Source: Lishizhenia tianjinensis
Lineage (GTDB): Bacteria; Bacteroidota; Bacteroidia; Flavobacteriales_D; Crocinitomicaceae
DNA: 64,000 bases
Reading direction: 5' to 3'
Assembly (NCBI GenBank): GCA_943330745.2
Contig: CALQIX020000010.1
Span: 1 to 64,000, forward strand
Position numbers and translations under genes: made by a program. Within the stretch, counting starts at the first letter, position 1. Each line of letters starts with the position of its first letter. The notes under the pieces were generated by a model. The model saw only the letters and a list, made by a program, of their open reading frames with translations, was not told where the DNA came from and searched no databases. Positions 52,714 to 61,659 of this stretch are shown one piece after another.

Positions 52714-53361
52714 TTAGTTTAACCCTTTCAAATCAGCAATAGTTTTGCTTGGGTCGACTGAGTTAAAAACAAAACTTCCGGCTACTAAGGCATCAGCACC
52801 AGCATCAGCGAGTAGTTTTCCTGTTTCTAAATTTACTCCTCCATCAATTTCGATTAAGGCAGAAGATCCACTTTCTTGAATCATTTTTTTGAGTTTTCTC
52901 ACTTTTTCAACGGCTTGCGGAATAAATTTTTGTCCACCAAAGCCCGGATTTACGGACATGATCAAAACCAAATCAAGATCACAAATAATTTCGGACAATA
53001 CTTCAACCGGTGTATGAGGATTCAGAGCAACTCCAGCTTTCATCTCGTGTTGATGAATCAATTGAATTGTCCTATGCAAATGCGTGCATGCCTCGTAATG
53101 AACGGTGAGGTAATCAGCTCCTACTTTTTTAAAATCTGCCACATATTGATCTGGATTTACAATCATTAAATGAACATCCAGCGGTTTTTTAGCATGTCGA
53201 TTCATTGCCTCAATAACGGGTAGTCCAAAAGAAATATTGGGTACAAAAACACCGTCCATCACATCAATGTGTAACCAATCCGCTGAGGAGTTATTTAACA
53301 TTTCTACATCACGTTGAATGTTTGCAAAATCACAAGAAAGAAGAGAGGGAGAAATAATCAT
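52714..53361 (-). CDS. rpe: Ribulose-phosphate 3-epimerase
   Basis: Rpe interconverts ribulose 5-phosphate and xylulose 5-phosphate in the pentose phosphate pathway. The 215-residue TIM-barrel protein has the family blocks SPSLLSCDFANIQ at the start, LHIDVMDGVFVPNISFG with the metal His and Asp, DVHLMIVNPDQY, MSVNPGFGGQKFIPQ, and IEIDGGVNLETG with the second catalytic Asp. The late ADALVAGSFVFN supplies the phosphate loop. Length is normal. It diverges from the rhomboid gene, with its promoter 15-22 nt upstream of the start. Confidence 0.95.
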   Translation of the reverse strand: MIISPSLLSCDFANIQRDVEMLNNSSADWLHIDVMDGVFVPNISFGLPVIEAMNRHAKKPLDVHLMIVNPDQYVADFKKVGADYLTVHYEACTHLHRTIQLIHQHEMKAGVALNPHTPVEVLSEIICDLDLVLIMSVNPGFGGQKFIPQAVEKVRKLKKMIQESGSSALIEIDGGVNLETGKLLADAGADALVAGSFVFNSVDPSKTIADLKGLN

Positions 53362-53375
53362 ACAAATGTTTTTTG

Positions 53376-53383
53376 CAAATGTA
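53376..53383 (-). promoter_or_regulatory. Putative -7 promoter element of rpe
   Basis: The minus strand reads TACATTTG, an exact match, 14 nt before the rpe ATG at 53361. Confidence 0.55.
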
Positions 53384-53431
53384 AGTAGAATGCAGTAAAA
53401 TTCAGTAATTTCGAAAAAACTATACTTTTAG

Positions 53432-54049
53432 ATGTTTTCTGTACTATATCTTATTATTGCTGCAACGGTTTTGATCTCAGCAGCGGCTTTCCAAAATCAG
53501 GAATTCCTCTCCAAATCGCTCTTTTATCCGTATCGGGTGAAACACAATAATGAATTATACCGCATGGTCAGTCATATGTTTATTCATGCAGATTGGGCTC
53601 ACCTTATTTTTAATATGTTTTCACTTTATTTTTTAGGTCAAATATTAGTATATTCCTTTTACAATTCGTTTGGTGAGGTAGGCGGGATGATTCATTTTTC
53701 AATTTTGTATTTCGTTGGTGGAATTTTCGCCTCTTTATTTCCATACATTCGAAACCATGAAAACCCAAACTATACATCTTTGGGTGCTTCTGGAGCTGTT
53801 TCAGCAATCGTTTTTGCAGCAATTATTTGGAATCCAACCATGAAATTAGCGTTACTTTTCCTTCCTATTCCTATTCCGGCATATATTTTTGGTCCCTTGT
53901 ATTTAGCTTTTGAATATTTTGCTTTGCGCAAAGGAAAAGGGAATATTGCACACGATGCTCATATTGGTGGGGCTCTATTTGGGATTCTTTACGTGATTTT
54001 AATTGAACGAAACAAAGCACAAGAATTTATTCATTTGATTTTTAATTAA
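53432..54049 (+). CDS. Rhomboid-family intramembrane serine protease
   Basis: This 205-residue protein has about six transmembrane helices. The rhomboid active site is complete: nucleophile Ser120 in LGASGAVS and His177 in HDAHIGGALFG, with the conserved HLIFN (His57 to Asn61) in the second helix that forms the oxyanion region. The L1-loop-type segment lies before it. Rhomboids cut membrane proteins inside the bilayer; the substrate is unknown. It is followed after 2 nt by a class IV aminotransferase, and a near-consensus element TACTTTTA ends 1 nt before its ATG. Confidence 0.92.
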   Translation: MFSVLYLIIAATVLISAAAFQNQEFLSKSLFYPYRVKHNNELYRMVSHMFIHADWAHLIFNMFSLYFLGQILVYSFYNSFGEVGGMIHFSILYFVGGIFASLFPYIRNHENPNYTSLGASGAVSAIVFAAIIWNPTMKLALLFLPIPIPAYIFGPLYLAFEYFALRKGKGNIAHDAHIGGALFGILYVILIERNKAQEFIHLIFN

Positions 54050-54051
54050 GT

Positions 54052-54912
54052 ATGTCGTTGTTGTATGTAAATAATAATGGTCAGGTAACCCCCAATAATT
54101 TACCTACCATTAATTTTGGAAATAGAGGTCATTTGTACGGAGATGGAGTTTTTGAAAGTATCCGGATCATAAATGGTAAAATCACTAACTTAGAAAATCA
54201 TTGGTTGCGATTGACGGAAGGTGCTAAAGCGTTAAAAATGATTGCAAATCCAGATTGGACAACCTCTTTTTTTGATCAAAAAATTTGTGAGCTGATTCAG
54301 AAATCGGGTATCAAAGAAGGAGCCAAATGCCGCATTTCTTTTGATAGAACTCCAGGTGGTGCTTATTTACCCGCAAACAATGAAGCGCAATACTACATAG
54401 ATATCGTTCCTGAACAAACCAACTACTATGAACTAAATAGTAAAGGATTGGAGATGGATATTTATATGGAACTGAAGTTAGAAAAAACCATGTTGTCTAA
54501 ATTCAAAACAAAAAATGGGTTGAAATACATAATGGCTTCTTTAACCGCTCAAGAAAAGGGATTAGACGATGTTTTTATGACCAACGATCGCGGGCAGGTG
54601 CTTGAAACTTCGAATAGTAACTTATTTGTTGTGCACAATGGGGTTCTTTATACGCCAAGTATTGAGGATGGCTGTATTGCTGGGACAATGCGTATGCAAA
54701 TCATTAACTTAGCATTGGCAAATAATATCAAAGTGTATGAATGTCCAATTCTACCTCAAAATATGTTGTCTGCTGATGAATTGTTTTTAACCAATGCAAT
54801 CAAAGGTGTTAAATGGGTAGGTGCATTTAGAACGAAAAAGTATACCAATACGATGGCGCGTAGATTTGTGGTCTTATTAAATGAATTTTGGGAAAGAAAA
54901 CAGGTTCGTTAA
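54052..54912 (+). CDS. Class IV PLP aminotransferase (BCAT / aminodeoxychorismate-lyase family)
   Basis: This 286-residue enzyme is a fold-type IV PLP protein: YGDGVFESIRIINGKI near the N-terminus, the lysine-bearing segment TKNGLKYIMASLTAQEKG near 155-170, and LETSNSNLFVVHNGVLYTPSIEDGCIAGTMR with the PLP-phosphate residues. The family includes branched-chain aminotransferase, D-alanine aminotransferase and 4-amino-4-deoxychorismate lyase; the sequence does not decide among them. The two-residue spacing to the rhomboid gene and the 1-base overlap with the CPBP protease suggest co-transcription. No folate or branched-chain genes are adjacent. Confidence 0.82.
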   Translation: MSLLYVNNNGQVTPNNLPTINFGNRGHLYGDGVFESIRIINGKITNLENHWLRLTEGAKALKMIANPDWTTSFFDQKICELIQKSGIKEGAKCRISFDRTPGGAYLPANNEAQYYIDIVPEQTNYYELNSKGLEMDIYMELKLEKTMLSKFKTKNGLKYIMASLTAQEKGLDDVFMTNDRGQVLETSNSNLFVVHNGVLYTPSIEDGCIAGTMRMQIINLALANNIKVYECPILPQNMLSADELFLTNAIKGVKWVGAFRTKKYTNTMARRFVVLLNEFWERKQVR

Positions 54913-55469
54913 TGCAAAATCGATTGCGATTTCGAATGCTTTTATTAGGTTTTGTTACGCTTTTAGTTTTTCCAATACCCACTTTTTTGTATTTCGGATG
55001 GAAGAGCAATGGTTCTTTAATTACTCTTTTTCAATTTGAAAATGTTTCAATTCTCAAGATCGGTCTTGGTCTCGAATTTGGATTCGTGTTTGGTATTTTG
55101 GCTTTATTACTCCTTAAAGCTCCGGTTTTTGATAAACTTCCAAATAAAATTGAAGATTTAGTACGCTCCATGAATTTAAATTGGGGTGACGCCTTGTTTC
55201 TTTCTTTTTGTGCGGGTTTTGGTGAAGAACTATTATTCCGTTCTGGGGTGCAATATTTTCTTGGAGTTCCAATAACATCAGTAGTTTTCGTAGCCATTCA
55301 TGGCTATTTAAACCCTTGGAATTGGAGGTATTCGTTATATGGATTAATTGTTTTACCTTTTATCATTTTGCTTTCATATGGTTTTCTCACCTTCGGACTT
55401 TGGTTTGCCATAGCGGCTCACTTTGCTTACGATGCCGTTTTATTTGCATCCATGATTAAGCAGAAATAA
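54912..55469 (+). CDS. CPBP-family intramembrane metalloprotease
   Basis: This 185-residue membrane protein belongs to the CPBP (CAAX protease and bacteriocin-processing) family. About five to six helices are seen. Motif 1 is GEELLFRSG (Glu105, Glu106 and Arg109), motif 2 is VAIHGYLNP with the His, and the third block is AAHFAYDAVL with the late His and Asp. Members cleave prenylated or peptide substrates, or act in bacteriocin immunity; the target here is unknown. The ATG at 54912 overlaps the stop of the aminotransferase gene (TAATG), and the frame extends to TTG 54888, which is unlikely. Confidence 0.85.
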   Translation: MQNRLRFRMLLLGFVTLLVFPIPTFLYFGWKSNGSLITLFQFENVSILKIGLGLEFGFVFGILALLLLKAPVFDKLPNKIEDLVRSMNLNWGDALFLSFCAGFGEELLFRSGVQYFLGVPITSVVFVAIHGYLNPWNWRYSLYGLIVLPFIILLSYGFLTFGLWFAIAAHFAYDAVLFASMIKQK

Positions 55470-55475
55470 ACACAA

Positions 55476-56147
55476 TTACCAATTGATTTCTTCTCCACCT
55501 TTTGAAAGCAAATAGTGATTCGCTTTACTAAAATGCTTACATCCAAAAAAACCTCGGTAAGCTGACAAAGGAGAAGGATGGGGAGCGGTTAAAACTAAAT
55601 TTAGTTGAGGATTAACTTGTTGTACTTTTTGTTGTGCCTTGGCTCCCCAGAGCATGTAAACACATGAGTCTTTTTGGCTTGCTAGCGCTGAAATAACAGC
55701 ATCCGTAAAGATTTCCCAGCCTTTATGAGCATGGCTTTCTGGCTTACCTTCTTGAACAGTCAAGGTAGCATTTAACAGCAAAACTCCTTGTTGAGCCCAT
55801 CGCATTAAGTTTCCATTTTCTGGAAACGGTTTTTCTACGTCTGATTGTATTTCTTTGAAAATATTGGTTAGACTCTTCGGATAAGGCTTTACCTCCTCAT
55901 GAACAGAAAAGCATAATCCATGAGCATGACCGCGAGTTGGGTAGGGGTCTTGGCCTAAAATCACAACACGAACTTCATCGAATGGGCAGGCCGAAAAGGC
56001 GACGAAAAATTCATGCTCATCCGGAAAAATTTGTGTTGGATATTTTGTTTTTTCTTCCTCCAAAAATTGAATAAGCGCTTTAAAATAAGGCCTATCGAAT
56101 TCATTTGAAAGAATAGCTTTCCAACCAGTTTCAAGTTCCAAATTCAT
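55476..56147 (-). CDS. ung: Uracil-DNA glycosylase
   Basis: Ung removes uracil from DNA in base-excision repair. The 223-residue protein has the water-activating GQDPYPTRGHAHGLCFS motif (Asp and the uracil-binding His nearby), LLLNATLTV, the VYMLWGAKAQ strand and the minor-groove loop HPSPLSAYRGFFGC. Length is typical. I start it at ATG 56147 (NLELETGWKAIL, a standard Ung N-terminus). The frame is open to an ATG at 56174, but a promoter core at 56151-56158 lies between the two. The mRNA is probably leaderless. Confidence 0.95.
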   Translation of the reverse strand: MNLELETGWKAILSNEFDRPYFKALIQFLEEEKTKYPTQIFPDEHEFFVAFSACPFDEVRVVILGQDPYPTRGHAHGLCFSVHEEVKPYPKSLTNIFKEIQSDVEKPFPENGNLMRWAQQGVLLLNATLTVQEGKPESHAHKGWEIFTDAVISALASQKDSCVYMLWGAKAQQKVQQVNPQLNLVLTAPHPSPLSAYRGFFGCKHFSKANHYLLSKGGEEINW

Positions 56148-56150
56148 AAT

Positions 56151-56158
56151 CAAAGGTA
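56151..56158 (-). promoter_or_regulatory. Putative -7 promoter element of ung, leaderless layout
   Basis: The minus strand reads TACCTTTG, an exact match ending 3 nt before the ATG at 56147. Confidence 0.6.
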
Positions 56159-56193
56159 AAAAGTATTCCCTCAAAAAAATAAAAATAAAACAC

Positions 56194-56201
56194 TAAATTT
56201 G
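56194..56201 (+). promoter_or_regulatory. Putative -7 promoter element of the carbonic-anhydrase-like gene, leaderless layout
   Basis: TAAATTTG is an exact match ending 4 nt before the ATG at 56206. Only 35 bp separate it from the divergent ung element. Confidence 0.6.
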
Positions 56202-56205
56202 CTTT

Positions 56206-56808
56206 ATGGCTATTTATTCATTTAATGGTTTTATTCCTGTTATTAAACCATCTTCATTTGTACATCCGCAAGCTTCGATAATTGGTGATGTTATTATTGG
56301 AGAGAATGTCTATATCGGCCCAGGAGCGGCTATTCGCGGAGATTGGGGAACAATTATTATTGAAGATGGGTGCAACGTCCAAGAAAACTGTGTAATTCAC
56401 ATGTTTCCGGGTACAACTGTTCATCTAAAAAAAGGAGCTCATGTTGGTCATGGAGCCATTATTCACGGTGGAACGATTGGCGAAAACTCATTAATTGGAA
56501 TGAATGCCGTTTTAATGGATGATGTGGAGATTGGAGCCGAAAGTATCATTGGAGCTTTGTGTTTTGTTCCTGCCAAAATGAAGATCCCAACAAGAAGTTT
56601 GGTAGTCGGTAATCCCGCAAAAATTATACGAGAAGTGAGTGATGAAATGATTGCCTGGAAAACAGAAGGCACAGCCTTATATCAACAATTACCAAGTCAA
56701 TGTGTTGAAACTATGCGCGCTTGCGAACCACTTACACAATTGGAGGAAAATAGACCTACGCATCAGCAAAATTATTCCATTTGGAAAGATAAATCGATTG
56801 AAAAATGA
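56206..56808 (+). CDS. Gamma-carbonic-anhydrase-like hexapeptide-repeat protein (PaaY-like)
   Basis: This 200-residue protein forms a left-handed beta-helix: repeated [LIV]-G-x4 steps such as ASIIGDVIIGENVYIGPGAAIRGDWG. The metal-site histidines are visible in CVIHMFPG and GAHVGHGAIIHGG. The stretch near the start and the end with a helical tail (CVETMRACEPLTQLEENRP) match PaaY of phenylacetate degradation, which is a thioesterase; related gamma-class proteins are carbonic anhydrases. No paa genes are adjacent, so a general role is possible. It overlaps the next gene by 4 bases (ATGA). Confidence 0.85.
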   Translation: MAIYSFNGFIPVIKPSSFVHPQASIIGDVIIGENVYIGPGAAIRGDWGTIIIEDGCNVQENCVIHMFPGTTVHLKKGAHVGHGAIIHGGTIGENSLIGMNAVLMDDVEIGAESIIGALCFVPAKMKIPTRSLVVGNPAKIIREVSDEMIAWKTEGTALYQQLPSQCVETMRACEPLTQLEENRPTHQQNYSIWKDKSIEK

Positions 56809-57452
56809 AACATTCCATACTGTTAAAATTCATCGGAATCATTTTGGTAATGAGCACTTTAACTAGCATCACCTCTTGTAAAAGAGGAGTGGCAAGTTTT
56901 ACGCTTAGAGGTACAATTTTGGATGAAACTTTTTCAACACCTTTATCCGGAGCAACGCTGAAATTCTATAAAGTGCTAATCGCAACAGGAGAGGAAATTT
57001 TAGTAGATACCAAGGTTCTTGGAGCAGATGGTAAGTATGAATTTACTTTTCCAAGGGAAAAAATTGAAAAATACATCATTCGTGTTTCCAAGCCGCTCTA
57101 TTTTGATATCGAAGAGGAAATTCAGTTCTCTTCACTAGTGCCGTCAGCTGTTAATACCAGAAATTATTCCTCCAAAGCAAAATCATGGGTAGAATTACGA
57201 TTCGTTAATACGAGTGTTCAATCCTCCGATCATTTTAGGTATATTAAGTTTAGCGGAAAAGAAAATTGTACTGAATGTTGTACTGCTGATCAAGTAGATT
57301 TGTATGGAACAGCTTATTATTCCAGAACATGTATTAACGATGCATTGACACCATATTCAATTTATTATCAGGTAATTGGAACAACCACTCAAAATGTAGT
57401 GGAGGTGATTACTCAACCATTTGACACAACATTACTTTTGGTAAATTATTAA
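56805..57452 (+). CDS. Uncharacterised lipoprotein with carboxypeptidase-regulatory-like domain
   Basis: This 215-residue lipoprotein has a signal with the lipobox ITSC (Cys25 about). The first part of the mature protein (FTLRGTILDETFSTPLSGATLKFYK to YEFTFPREKIEKYIIRVSKP) looks like a carboxypeptidase-regulatory/transthyretin-like beta sandwich. The second half has a CTECC pair and a Cys near YYSRTCI. Function is unknown. It overlaps the hexapeptide-repeat gene by 4 bases and precedes the TonB receptor, which carries a similar N-terminal domain, so the three may be linked. Confidence 0.7.
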   Translation: MKHSILLKFIGIILVMSTLTSITSCKRGVASFTLRGTILDETFSTPLSGATLKFYKVLIATGEEILVDTKVLGADGKYEFTFPREKIEKYIIRVSKPLYFDIEEEIQFSSLVPSAVNTRNYSSKAKSWVELRFVNTSVQSSDHFRYIKFSGKENCTECCTADQVDLYGTAYYSRTCINDALTPYSIYYQVIGTTTQNVVEVITQPFDTTLLLVNY

Positions 57453-57516
57453 TGATTTAAAAAAAATCCTACACGTATTTAAATTAATTGTAATTTCGGT
57501 ACGCTAAGCAAAAACT

Positions 57517-59865
57517 ATGAAAAATCGTATTCTTATTTCCTTTTGTCTCTTATTTATCAATTATTATTCTTATTCTCAGGATGTTATTATCCGTGGAACA
57601 CTCATCGAGAAATCAAACGGTGAAGCAATTTTAAATCAAAAGGTTAAATTACTGCGCGGAACAGACAGTTCTGTTATTTCAGGTGCATATACAGACGAAA
57701 ATGGATTCTTTTCCATTCCTAAGGTTCCACGCGGAAAAGTAATCATCAAAATTGAAAGTGAACAATATTCGAATACAACCTATCCGGTAGATATTGTGGA
57801 GGCTAGGGGGATTTTGAATTTCAAATTTGAGATGAAAAAAGCTAGTAACATGAAGAATTTAGAGGAGTTCACGGTTAATTCAGGAGAGAAACAAAAGAAA
57901 AATGAAGTATTGACGGGGACGTTTAAACTGGACCCAAAAATGTTATCTACAATTCCTAATACTACCGCTGAAAGTGATTTAATTGGTTCGATAAGTGTTG
58001 TCCCTGGTGTTGTAACAACGGGCGATCAAGGAGGTCAATTGTATGTAAGGGGTGGCACACCCATTCAAAATAAAACCATTCTTGATGGAATGACCGTTTA
58101 TAATCCATTTCATTCGATTGGTTTTTTCTCCATTTTCGAAACGGAATTAATCAAGAATGTTGATGTTTACACCGGCGGATTTGATGCTCAATACGGTGGA
58201 AGAATTTCATCGATCATGGATGTTTCTTATAGAGACGGGGATCGAGTTAAATTTGGCGGAAAAGTATCTACGTCTCCTTTTTTAGCTAAACTAATTTTAG
58301 AAGGCCCACTGCAACGATCAAAAGACGGTAAACCAGGAGCTGGTTCGTATGTATTCTCGGCGAAACATAGTTTACTGGATTATACCTCCAAATCGCTTTA
58401 TCCTCGTGTAAATGGCGGAAACGGACTTCCATTCAACTTTACCGATTTATATGGGAAAATTACATTTAATGGGAATGGTGGATCCAAATTTAGCGCGTTT
58501 GGATTTCACAACCGAGACAGCGTAAACTACAATGTTGCAGATTTAAATTGGACAGCCTCGGGATTAGGTATCAATTTCGTTTTAGTTCCTAATAGTTCTG
58601 CTGTATTAATAAAAGGCCATGTTAACGGAAGTAACTATCAAACCTCTTTTACAGAAGCCAACTCACAACCAAGGACAAGTAAAATTGGCGGTTTTGATAT
58701 GGGTTTTGACTTTACCTATTTCTTGCCCAATGAAAGTGAAATTAACTACGGATTTAACTTAAACGGTTTTAACACTGAATTCAAAACCTACAATGAGCTT
58801 CAACGAAAAATAGAGTTGATAAATTTCACAACTGAAATTGGCACATATATAAATTGGAGAAAGAAAATTGGTGATAAATGGGTGATTCAACCGAGCATGC
58901 GCATTCAAGTGTATTCTTCGTTGGGCACAGTTTCACCTGAGCCTAGAATAGGTTTGAAATACAATGCAACAGACAAATGGAGACTTAAATTGTCAGGTGG
59001 TAGATTTTCTCAAAACTTTACTTCAGCATCTTCAGACAAAGACATTGTGAATCTATTTAATGGTTTACTTTCCGCACCCACCAACGTACAAGAAACTTTT
59101 GTGAATGAATTTCAACAAGTGAAAAAAACGAAGAACGGTTTGCAATATGCTTGGCACGCCATCGTTGGAACCGAGTATGATTTAGGCAAAAGGATCACAA
59201 TAAATCTTGAAGGTTACTATAAGTACTTTTCACAATTAAGTAATATCAATCAAAATAAATTGTACGATGATGTTGCGCAGTTTTCTCAAATTGACGATGT
59301 GTTTAAAAAAGATTTTATTCTTGAATCGGGTCAAACGTACGGTGGAGATCTACTGGTGAAATATAATTACAAAGGATTATTTATTTGGACGGGATATTCT
59401 TACAGTGTATCAACACGTTGGGATGGATTTAATTCTTATTTCCCAGTTTTTGACAGAAGACACAACCTAAACTTTGTTGCGTCTTATGCTTTTGGTAAGA
59501 ATAAATCATGGGAAATTAACGGTCGTTGGAATTTAGGTTCTGGTCTTCCTTTTACTCCAACTTCAGGTTACTACCAAAATGAAAATTTCCAAAATGGAGT
59601 CACAACCGATTACGTTACCAATAATTCATCATCAGTAACCACAATGCTAGGTGGGTTCAATAGCCAACGTTTACCGTATTATCATCGATTAGATATTACC
59701 ATGAAAAAACGTGTGAAGTTTAAGAATCAATCTGAATTAGAAATTGTTGGGAGTATTACGAATGTCTACAATCGGAAAAATATTTTCTACGTTAATCGTG
59801 TGACAAATGAAGAAATTTATCAGTTTCCAATTCTTCCAAGTTTTGGTGTGAGTTATAATTTCTAA
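57517..59865 (+). CDS. TonB-dependent outer-membrane receptor
   Basis: This 782-residue outer-membrane protein has a signal peptide (KNRILISFCLLFINYYSYSQ), a carboxypeptidase-regulatory-like domain (about 22-110) and then a plug domain with LIGSISVVPGVVTTGDQGGQLYVRGGTPIQNKTILDGM at about 150-190 and the VYTGGFDAQYGGRISSIMDV segment. The remaining part is a beta barrel that ends in aromatic Phe (FGVSYNF), as required for barrel assembly. No TonB box or SusD partner is seen next to it, so it is not a typical polysaccharide-utilisation SusC. Its ligand is unknown. A TAATTTCG element, one base off consensus, lies at 57491-57498. The M14 peptidase starts 9 nt downstream. Confidence 0.9.
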   Translation: MKNRILISFCLLFINYYSYSQDVIIRGTLIEKSNGEAILNQKVKLLRGTDSSVISGAYTDENGFFSIPKVPRGKVIIKIESEQYSNTTYPVDIVEARGILNFKFEMKKASNMKNLEEFTVNSGEKQKKNEVLTGTFKLDPKMLSTIPNTTAESDLIGSISVVPGVVTTGDQGGQLYVRGGTPIQNKTILDGMTVYNPFHSIGFFSIFETELIKNVDVYTGGFDAQYGGRISSIMDVSYRDGDRVKFGGKVSTSPFLAKLILEGPLQRSKDGKPGAGSYVFSAKHSLLDYTSKSLYPRVNGGNGLPFNFTDLYGKITFNGNGGSKFSAFGFHNRDSVNYNVADLNWTASGLGINFVLVPNSSAVLIKGHVNGSNYQTSFTEANSQPRTSKIGGFDMGFDFTYFLPNESEINYGFNLNGFNTEFKTYNELQRKIELINFTTEIGTYINWRKKIGDKWVIQPSMRIQVYSSLGTVSPEPRIGLKYNATDKWRLKLSGGRFSQNFTSASSDKDIVNLFNGLLSAPTNVQETFVNEFQQVKKTKNGLQYAWHAIVGTEYDLGKRITINLEGYYKYFSQLSNINQNKLYDDVAQFSQIDDVFKKDFILESGQTYGGDLLVKYNYKGLFIWTGYSYSVSTRWDGFNSYFPVFDRRHNLNFVASYAFGKNKSWEINGRWNLGSGLPFTPTSGYYQNENFQNGVTTDYVTNNSSSVTTMLGGFNSQRLPYYHRLDITMKKRVKFKNQSELEIVGSITNVYNRKNIFYVNRVTNEEIYQFPILPSFGVSYNF

Positions 59866-59874
59866 CTGGAGCGA

Positions 59875-61587
59875 ATGCGTTTTGCTTGTTTAATTGTTGG
59901 ATTATTCACCTTCTTCCAATGCCAATGTCAATGGCGAGAAAACACTTCCCCAAGTTATCTAGAATTAATTGGCTACCTTCAAAAAATTGACAAGGAACAT
60001 AAAGAAATAAAGCTTTTCAATATGGGTAACTCAGACTTTGGATTACCTATCTACTTACTCGTTATCAATGCTGAAAAAGATTCCCTAAAAACATTTCAAA
60101 AAGCAAGAAAAAGCACTACAATTTTAATAAATAACGCCATTCATCCCGGAGAACCAGATGGGATAAATGCTTCTTTGATCTGGATAGATGAATGGATAAG
60201 GCAAGGTAAGCCAAACAAAACAAAAAATGGAGAATCTCTTCCAGTAATTGCTTTCATTCCGGCATATAATATAGGTGGAATGATGAATCGCTCATCGACA
60301 AGTCGAGCTAATCAAAACGGACCGGAAGAATATGGATTTAGAGGGAATGCGCGGAATTTGGATTTGAATAGAGATTTCATTAAAATGGATTCTGAAAATG
60401 CATTTACCTTCGCAAGAATATTTCATTCGCTTGATCCCGATGTTTTTGTAGATAATCATGTTTCAAATGGAGCGGATTATCAATACACATTAACCTATAT
60501 TTCTTCTATGAAAGAGCGAATGTCGCCGGCATTACAGCAACTTACCTATTCGAATTGTATTCCAAATTTGACTAAAAATCTCGCTTCAAAAGGGATCGAT
60601 TTATTTCCCTATGTTGAATTAAAAAATCAAACTCCTGAAGGAGGCATTGTTGCTTTTAATGATTTACCAAGATATGCCATGGGGTATTCAAGTTTATTCC
60701 ATGCTTTGAGTTTCACTGTTGAAACACACATGTTAAAACCTTTTCCCGAAAGAGTTGAGGCCACCTATCAATTTCTGGATGAATTAATTTCTTGGACAAC
60801 CAATCACAGTTTAGAAATAGAATCGAGTAGGAGCGAAGCGATTCAATGGAGTATGAATCAAAAAGAGTTTCGTTATAACTATACATTAAGTGACGACGAA
60901 GATTCCATCTTGTTTAAAGGTTTTGAATCTACCAATCCCATCGATTCAACAACGGGATTAAAAAGATTGTTTTACGATCGTTCAAAATCATATTTCAAGA
61001 AAGTTCCTTATTACCAGACACATGTTTCAAAATCTGAAGTGAAAATTCCAAGCTATTTCATCATTGGAAGTCAAGAAAAAGAAGTGATTGAACGATTGAA
61101 AATGAATCAGGTCATGTATCAAACGATTACTAAAGATTCCACAGTTGAGGTGAATCGATACAGAATTGAAAAATTTAAAAGTTTAGATAAACCCTATGAG
61201 GGACATTTCAAGCATCATTCTGTTCAGTTCGAAAAATTTAAAGTAACTCAATCACTTAAAAAGGGAGACATCCTAATTCCAACCAAGCAAAAAGCAATGT
61301 TTTATCTGCTTTCTACCTTGATTCCAGATGCTGAAGACTCTTATTTTTCCTGGAATTTCTTTGATTCTTATTTGCAACAAAAGGAATATTTTTCATCCTA
61401 TGTATTTATTGATCAAGCAAAATTTATTTTGGAAAACAACCCAAAGCTAAAAGTAGAATTCGATAAACGGAAAAATGAGAATGAGCAATTTAGAAATTCA
61501 GAGTGGGAGCAATTATATTTTATCTACAAAAACAGTGAGTTCTTTGAGAAATCTTTTATGATTCTCCCTGTTTATTCAATTGATTAA
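59875..61587 (+). CDS. Exported M14-family zinc carboxypeptidase
   Basis: This 570-residue protein has a signal peptide and the M14 zinc site: His90 and Glu93 in NAIHPGEPDGINA, with His195 in DVFVDNHVSNG as the third ligand. The conserved NLDLNRDF is present, and the FTVETHML segment may supply the catalytic Glu. The N-terminal half (to about 300) is the peptidase; the rest is uncharacterised. It trims peptides in the periplasm or outside the cell, by family analogy. It follows the TonB receptor after 9 nt and may feed peptides to it, which is inference from position. Confidence 0.85.
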   Translation: MRFACLIVGLFTFFQCQCQWRENTSPSYLELIGYLQKIDKEHKEIKLFNMGNSDFGLPIYLLVINAEKDSLKTFQKARKSTTILINNAIHPGEPDGINASLIWIDEWIRQGKPNKTKNGESLPVIAFIPAYNIGGMMNRSSTSRANQNGPEEYGFRGNARNLDLNRDFIKMDSENAFTFARIFHSLDPDVFVDNHVSNGADYQYTLTYISSMKERMSPALQQLTYSNCIPNLTKNLASKGIDLFPYVELKNQTPEGGIVAFNDLPRYAMGYSSLFHALSFTVETHMLKPFPERVEATYQFLDELISWTTNHSLEIESSRSEAIQWSMNQKEFRYNYTLSDDEDSILFKGFESTNPIDSTTGLKRLFYDRSKSYFKKVPYYQTHVSKSEVKIPSYFIIGSQEKEVIERLKMNQVMYQTITKDSTVEVNRYRIEKFKSLDKPYEGHFKHHSVQFEKFKVTQSLKKGDILIPTKQKAMFYLLSTLIPDAEDSYFSWNFFDSYLQQKEYFSSYVFIDQAKFILENNPKLKVEFDKRKNENEQFRNSEWEQLYFIYKNSEFFEKSFMILPVYSID

Positions 61588-61634
61588 TGTTTTTATCATT
61601 CCAATTTCAAAGTTGATACTTGGGTAAAATCTAT

Positions 61635-61642
61635 TACTTTTG
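61635..61642 (+). promoter_or_regulatory. Putative -7 promoter element of serS
   Basis: TACTTTTG is an exact match, 17 nt before the serS ATG at 61660. Confidence 0.55.
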
Positions 61643-61659
61643 TAATTCATTAAGTACAT

